This document shows positions 6,554 through 9,349 of a stretch of DNA of 9,349 nt, one piece after another (within the stretch, counting starts at the first letter, position 1; every line of letters begins with the position of its first letter). The notes below the pieces were generated by a model that searched no databases, was not told the origin of the DNA, and worked only from the letters and a program-made list of their open reading frames with translations. Both the position numbers and the translations under genes were made by a program. This DNA is from Clostridia bacterium (GTDB lineage: Bacteria; Bacillota; Clostridia; Oscillospirales; Butyricicoccaceae): assembly GCA_017552495.1 (NCBI GenBank), contig JAFZPW010000119.1, forward strand, positions 1-9,349, in the 5' to 3' direction.

Positions 6554-7269
6554 CAGGCATCCTCCTCTACATGGCAAATCACCGTAAGATCGGGATGCAA
6601 TTGCAGGATCGAAGCGGGCACTTCGGCACTGATTGGGCCGTAAAGCGCTTTATGAAGCGCGTCGCGCTTGCGGGGACCGTCCGCGATAAGCAGAATCTTC
6701 CGCGCCTGCATAATCAGGCGAATTCCCATGGTGATGGCTTGATGCGGAACGCATCCGTCCGGGAAAAAGCTGCTGTTGGCGAGGCGTGTGCTTTCCCGGA
6801 GGGTGACGATATGCGTGTCCTTTTCAAAGGCAGCGCCCGGCTCGTTAAAGGCGATATGTCCGTTGCTTCCGATACCCAAAAGCTGAAGGTCGATTCCACC
6901 CGCTTCGGAAATGGCGGCGTCGTATTCTCTGCAGGCCGTCGAAAGATCGGCCGCGCAGCCGTTGGGAAGATGACATGCTTCTGGCCGTAAATTGACCAGA
7001 TCAAACAGGTTTTGCCGCATATAGCTGTGATAACTTTGCGGATCGTCCGGCCCAAGGCCGACGTATTCATCCAAATTAAAGGTGGTGACCCGGGAAAAGT
7101 CGATATCGTCCTTCCGGTACCAGTCCGCTAACTGGCGATAGGTGCCGAGGGGCGTGTTTCCGGTGGCGAGACCCAAGACGCAATTTGGCTTTAAGATTAC
7201 CTGTGCCGAAAGAATATTTGCCGCCTTACGGCTGAGATCCTGATAACTTTTTGCCTTGATAACGCGCAT
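6553..7269 (-). CDS. nagB: Glucosamine-6-phosphate deaminase
   Basis: NagB converts glucosamine-6-phosphate to fructose-6-phosphate and ammonia, the entry of amino sugars into glycolysis. The 238-residue protein has the length of the short Gram-positive form (about 240; E. coli 266). Motifs are GLATGNTPLGTY (33-44), TFNLDEYVGL with Asp67 (63-72), SYHSYM (79-84) and GIGSNGHIAFNEPG with Asn136, His138 and Glu143 (132-145); Asp67, His138 and Glu143 are the expected catalytic residues. The ATG at 7269 is chosen over an in-frame GTG at 7278 because that GTG overlaps the ribosome binding site GGAGGTG (complement of 7276-7282). The stop shares a base with the ROK kinase start, so the pair is a two-gene operon. 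No nagA (GlcNAc-6-phosphate deacetylase) is seen in the window. Confidence 0.96.
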   Translation of the reverse strand: MRVIKAKSYQDLSRKAANILSAQVILKPNCVLGLATGNTPLGTYRQLADWYRKDDIDFSRVTTFNLDEYVGLGPDDPQSYHSYMRQNLFDLVNLRPEACHLPNGCAADLSTACREYDAAISEAGGIDLQLLGIGSNGHIAFNEPGAAFEKDTHIVTLRESTRLANSSFFPDGCVPHQAITMGIRLIMQARKILLIADGPRKRDALHKALYGPISAEVPASILQLHPDLTVICHVEEDA

Positions 7270-7300
7270 CGCGCACACCTCCGAATAACAACTTTTTCTT

Positions 7301-7329
7301 ACTGTATCACATTTTCCGGCACATTTCCA
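7301..7329 (-). promoter_or_regulatory. Possible extended -10 promoter of nagB-ROK kinase
   Basis: On the - strand TGGAAA (complement of 7324-7329) and TACAGT (complement of 7301-7306) are 17 bp apart. TGA directly before the -10 forms an extended -10. Each hexamer matches consensus at 4 of 6 positions. It lies between the GNAT terminator and the nagB start, where a promoter is needed. GGAAAATGTG and GGAAATGTG form an imperfect direct repeat across the same stretch (7308-7328). Confidence 0.4.
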
Positions 7330-7360
7330 CTATAATCGCCTGTTTGACAAAAGCGCGGAA

Positions 7361-7388
7361 GAAAAAGCAGTCTCGTTTCGGAGACTGC
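7361..7388 (-). terminator. Intrinsic terminator of the GNAT gene
   Basis: An 8-bp perfect stem, GCAGTCTC (7367-7374) with GAGACTGC (7381-7388), has a 6-nt loop. Read on the - strand it is followed by TTTTTC (complement of 7361-7366). It lies 24 nt after the GNAT stop codon and separates that gene from nagB. Confidence 0.85.
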
Positions 7389-7412
7389 CTGATTGGGCGA
7401 AAGCCGCTGCTT

Positions 7413-7937
7413 TCAAAGCGTGATCCAATACCGTTGCTCGACTTCGCCATCGGAATTGACGAATTCGTTTTCCAAAACGCCGCCATTTTTTACAATCGCT
7501 TTGGCGGAGCCGACGTTTTCCTTGTCGCAGGTTACCAGCGCCCTGTCGATTCCAAGCTTTTTGCACTCAAGGAGCGCCAGGCGGATCATTTCCGTGGCAT
7601 ATCCCTTTCTTCTTTCGCTGGGCCGAACTCCGGCGCCGATATGCCCGCCCTCCTGCAAAAGGGCGGCGTTCAGATCATGACGGATGTTCACCGCGCCGAG
7701 AAGCCTGTTTTTTTCTTCATCCAGCAGGAAAAATACGGAATCCGGAACCCGGTCTTCCGTTGCGGTTTTTACCTCCAACTGTTCCAGATAACGATCAAAA
7801 TCATGATAGTCATTTTTGAATATCGCCCAAGGGGAATGATTCGTGTGATTGATCTCCTGGTCTTTTTTCCACTCGTCGATCATCTCGCCGAGCTGTTTTT
7901 CATATTCTTTGGTGAGTTTTATCAGTTTCAGTCCCAT
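7413..7937 (-). CDS. GNAT family N-acetyltransferase
   Basis: This is a predicted acetyl-CoA-dependent N-acetyltransferase of 174 residues, a typical single-domain length. The acetyl-CoA pyrophosphate loop is visible as RPSERRKGYATEMIRLAL (about 105-122), preceded by a beta strand GHIGAGV. It is followed by LVTCDKENVGSAKAIVKNGG (about 133-152), the strand and helix that complete the cofactor site. Overall it resembles the predicted acetyltransferase group COG3981. The N-terminal third is charged and not diagnostic. The start is the ATG at 7937 with GGAGA about 9 nt upstream. It is flanked by its own promoter and terminator, so it is a single-gene unit. The substrate (small molecule, peptide or antibiotic) cannot be inferred. 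Confidence 0.88.
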   Translation of the reverse strand: MGLKLIKLTKEYEKQLGEMIDEWKKDQEINHTNHSPWAIFKNDYHDFDRYLEQLEVKTATEDRVPDSVFFLLDEEKNRLLGAVNIRHDLNAALLQEGGHIGAGVRPSERRKGYATEMIRLALLECKKLGIDRALVTCDKENVGSAKAIVKNGGVLENEFVNSDGEVEQRYWITL

Positions 7938-7968
7938 ATGCGTTCTCCAAACATAAAAAAGTGTGATA

Positions 7969-7997
7969 ATAATAGCATATTACCTCGCAAATTGCAA
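7969..7997 (-). promoter_or_regulatory. Promoter of the GNAT gene
   Basis: On the - strand TTGCAA (complement of 7992-7997) and TATTAT (complement of 7969-7974) are 17 bp apart, with TGC directly before the -10 (extended -10). The -10 lies about 32 nt upstream of the ATG at 7937, and a GGAGA ribosome binding site lies between. Confidence 0.7.
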
Positions 7998-8000
7998 GGT
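7982..8000. repeat. 19-bp inverted repeat over the GNAT promoter -35
   Basis: ACCTCGCAAATTGCAAGGT reads as two 9-base arms around a central A with 8 of 9 pairs matching; only 7986/7996 mismatch. It covers the whole -35 hexamer of the GNAT promoter, as expected of a repressor or activator operator. As RNA its loop would be too tight, so a DNA-binding site is more likely than a hairpin. Confidence 0.6.
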
Positions 8001-8052
8001 TTTGAAAAAGCGGGTTTTCTGTGATAGAAGACACGAATTCCTGCTTCTGGCA

Positions 8053-8081
8053 TTGTCAAACAGAGGGGAATTTGCTAATAT
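8053..8081 (+). promoter_or_regulatory. Promoter of the PIG-L deacetylase / TetM-like operon
   Basis: TTGTCA (8053-8058) and TAATAT (8076-8081) are 17 bp apart, with TGC directly before the -10. This is the same extended -10 design as the divergent GNAT promoter. The predicted start of transcription is about 8088. Confidence 0.7.
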
Positions 8082-8111
8082 ATACATATGAAAAGACAAG
8101 GGGGATCGATT

Positions 8112-8927
8112 ATGAAGGAAAGAAAAATGCGCGTTCTCAGCATCGGGGCTCACCCCGATGACGCCGACACCAGCGCGGGCGGACTCTTGATGAAGCTTTT
8201 TCGAGCGGGATGGGAAGTGCGGCTCCTTTCAGTCACGGACGGCAGTGCGGGAACTTATAAAAAAGAATTGGCGGGCGCGCCGCTGGCCGCCATGCGCCGC
8301 GCCGAGGCGGCCCGTTCCGGCGCCATCTTTGGCGGCCGCTACGACGTGATGGATCATCCCGACGGCCGGCTGGAGCCCACACTTGCCAACCGGGAAGAAA
8401 TCATCCGCTATATCCGCCTGTTTTCTCCGGATGTGATCGTTACCAACCGGATCAACGATTATCACGCCGATCACCGATATACCGCGCAGCTTGTGCAGGA
8501 CGCCTCGTATCTTCTGACGGTGCCCGCCGTCTGTCCTGACACGCCCTGTATGGAGCATATGCCTGTGGTGCTGTTCTGGCACGACGGCTTTCAAAAGCCT
8601 TATCCGTTCCAGCCCGACGTGATTGTTCCCATCGACGACACCATGGAGAGCGTCGTGCAGGCGGCAAGCTGCCACGAATGCCAGTATTTCGACTGGCTTT
8701 GCTGGCCGGATCATCTGGAGCGCACCGAGTGGCCGCTGGAAAAACAGATCGCGCATCTTCGCCAGCGGTTTGAGCGGATGTTCGCGGGCTACCGGCGGGA
8801 ATATGACGCACAGGTGCGGAAAAAGTTTGGCGACAGGGCCGAAAGTATCGGTCATATCGAAGTTTTTGAGATCAGCGAATACGGCGCACAACCGTCGGAG
8901 AACCTTCTGGCGATTTTGGAGCGTTGA
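8112..8927 (+). CDS. PIG-L family zinc-dependent de-N-acetylase
   Basis: PIG-L (LmbE-like) enzymes remove acetyl groups from N-acetylglucosamine-type substrates such as GlcNAc-malate, GlcNAc-inositol conjugates or small metabolites. The 271-residue product shows AHPDD (13-17), giving the zinc ligands His14 and Asp17 and general base Asp16. It also has HADH (118-121), aligning with the usual HPDH third ligand, and the helix MRRAEAARSGAIFG (61-74). A small deviation is AHPDDAD where AHPDDxE is common. The ATG at 8112 has a good site (AAGGGGGAT, 8098-8106). An in-frame ATG at 8088 falls on the predicted transcript start and would be leaderless. No signal peptide is visible, so it is probably cytoplasmic. 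It is followed after 15 nt by the TetM-like gene. A role in bacillithiol-type thiol synthesis is possible, but no partner gene is here. Confidence 0.9.
   Translation: MKERKMRVLSIGAHPDDADTSAGGLLMKLFRAGWEVRLLSVTDGSAGTYKKELAGAPLAAMRRAEAARSGAIFGGRYDVMDHPDGRLEPTLANREEIIRYIRLFSPDVIVTNRINDYHADHRYTAQLVQDASYLLTVPAVCPDTPCMEHMPVVLFWHDGFQKPYPFQPDVIVPIDDTMESVVQAASCHECQYFDWLCWPDHLERTEWPLEKQIAHLRQRFERMFAGYRREYDAQVRKKFGDRAESIGHIEVFEISEYGAQPSENLLAILER
8141..8160 (+). other. Perfect hairpin inside the 5' end of the PIG-L gene
   Basis: CATCGGGG (8141-8148) pairs perfectly with CCCCGATG (8153-8160) across a CTCA loop, 30 nt into the gene. It coincides with the codons for the zinc motif (SIGAHPDD), so protein constraint may explain it. 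It is nevertheless a GC-rich 8-bp stem near the start codon. Confidence 0.5.
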
Positions 8928-8942
8928 GAAAAGGAAGATACG

Positions 8943-9349
8943 ATGAAAAAACTTGTGATCGGAATATTGGCGCATGTGGATGCGGGGAAAACGACGCTCT
9001 CCGAAGGGATGCTGTATGTCGGCGGAAGCATCGGCAGGCTTGGCCGCGTCGATCACAAAGACGCCTTTTTGGATCATAACGCGCTGGAGCGGGAGCGAGG
9101 CATCACCATTTTTTCCAAGCAGGCGCGCCTGAACCTTCCGCAGACCGAAATCACACTTTTGGATACGCCGGGACACGTGGATTTTTCCGCCGAGATGGAG
9201 CGAACGCTTCAGGTGCTGGATTACGCGATTCTGGTAATCAGCGGGACAGACGGCGTGCAGAGCCACACGGAGACACTTTGGCGGCTTTTGCGCCTCTATG
9301 ACATTCCGACTTTTCTGTTCATCAACAAAATGGATCTTGCCGGAACCGA
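8943..9349 (+). CDS. TetM/TetO-like ribosomal protection (translation factor) GTPase, 5' part, runs off the window
   Basis: This is the N-terminal GTPase domain of an EF-G-related protein of the tetracycline ribosomal-protection type. No stop occurs before the window end; 135 residues are visible. GTPase motifs are complete: G1 AHVDAGKTT (10-18), G2 RGITI (52-56) with the typical LERERGITI context, G3 DTPGHVDF (74-81) and G4 NKMD (128-131). AHVDAGKTTL, SIGRLGRVD and LQVLDYAILVISGTDGVQSHTETLW resemble TetM/TetO more than housekeeping EF-G, which has AHIDAGKTT and a longer G2 region. The ATG at 8943 lies 15 nt after the PIG-L stop with AAGGAAG just upstream, so the two are probably cotranscribed. 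Many Clostridia carry such chromosomal relatives without proven resistance. The domain IV loops that contact the drug site are outside the window, so resistance should not be assumed. Confidence 0.88.
   Translation, partial: MKKLVIGILAHVDAGKTTLSEGMLYVGGSIGRLGRVDHKDAFLDHNALERERGITIFSKQARLNLPQTEITLLDTPGHVDFSAEMERTLQVLDYAILVISGTDGVQSHTETLWRLLRLYDIPTFLFINKMDLAGT

Noticed and set aside
7331..7350. TTGTCA / TATAGT on the - strand as a nagB promoter
   Set aside because: The two boxes are only 10 bp apart, and no other -35 fits TATAGT.
5203..9266. Several long open frames opposite dapA, ridA, the ROK kinase and the PIG-L gene
   Set aside because: They are rich in Arg/Pro/His, show no family motifs, and are explained by the GC-rich codon bias of the recognised genes on the other strand.
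8943..9349. Housekeeping EF-G (fusA) or a mobile tet gene
   Set aside because: The G1-G2 context fits the ribosomal-protection branch better than EF-G, and no transposon or conjugative sequence is visible. Only the N-terminal third is present, so no specific tet symbol is assigned.

Overview
The window is a gene-dense stretch of about 55% GC by eye. It most likely comes from the chromosome of an anaerobic, spore-forming Firmicute of the class Clostridia. Three things point that way: a complete three-gene spore germinant receptor operon, strong AGGAGG-type ribosome binding sites before most genes, and Gram-positive-type versions of ClpX, NagB and DapA. The genus cannot be assigned from this sequence. 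I see no transposase, integrase, phage gene, CRISPR array, tRNA or rRNA. No intergenic gap exceeds about 300 bases; the longest, 7938-8111, holds a divergent promoter pair.

Left part (+ strand). The 3' end of clpX (1-552) closes with an intrinsic terminator. A tricistronic germinant receptor operon follows in the order A-C-B (GerKA-, GerKC- and GerKB-like; 640-4194). The genes are one nucleotide apart or overlap by four, and a CATACTA box matching the -10 of the forespore sigma factor SigG sits just upstream. Next comes dapA (4244-5134, lysine/diaminopimelate pathway, whose product also feeds dipicolinate). After it lies ridA (5245-5622), preceded by a leader with two tandem 12-bp operator-like dyads.

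Middle part (- strand). A 13-bp hairpin at 5636-5667 separates ridA from the convergent pair nagB - ROK sugar kinase (read 7269 to 5678). These two genes overlap by one base (TGATG) and look like an amino-sugar salvage unit without nagA. Upstream is a separately terminated GNAT acetyltransferase gene (7413-7937, - strand). Its promoter, a well-formed extended -10 type, is covered at the -35 by a 19-bp near-perfect inverted repeat.

Right part (+ strand). A divergent extended -10 promoter drives a PIG-L family zinc de-N-acetylase gene (8112-8927). It is followed 15 nt later by the start of a TetM/TetO-like translation GTPase gene that runs off the window at 9349.

The region reads as an ordinary chromosomal core with no clear new system. 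The items most worth checking are regulatory (SigG box, tandem dyads before ridA, inverted repeat at the GNAT promoter). Also notable are a ROK kinase whose zinc site has been lost and the pairing of a PIG-L deacetylase with a TetM-like GTPase.
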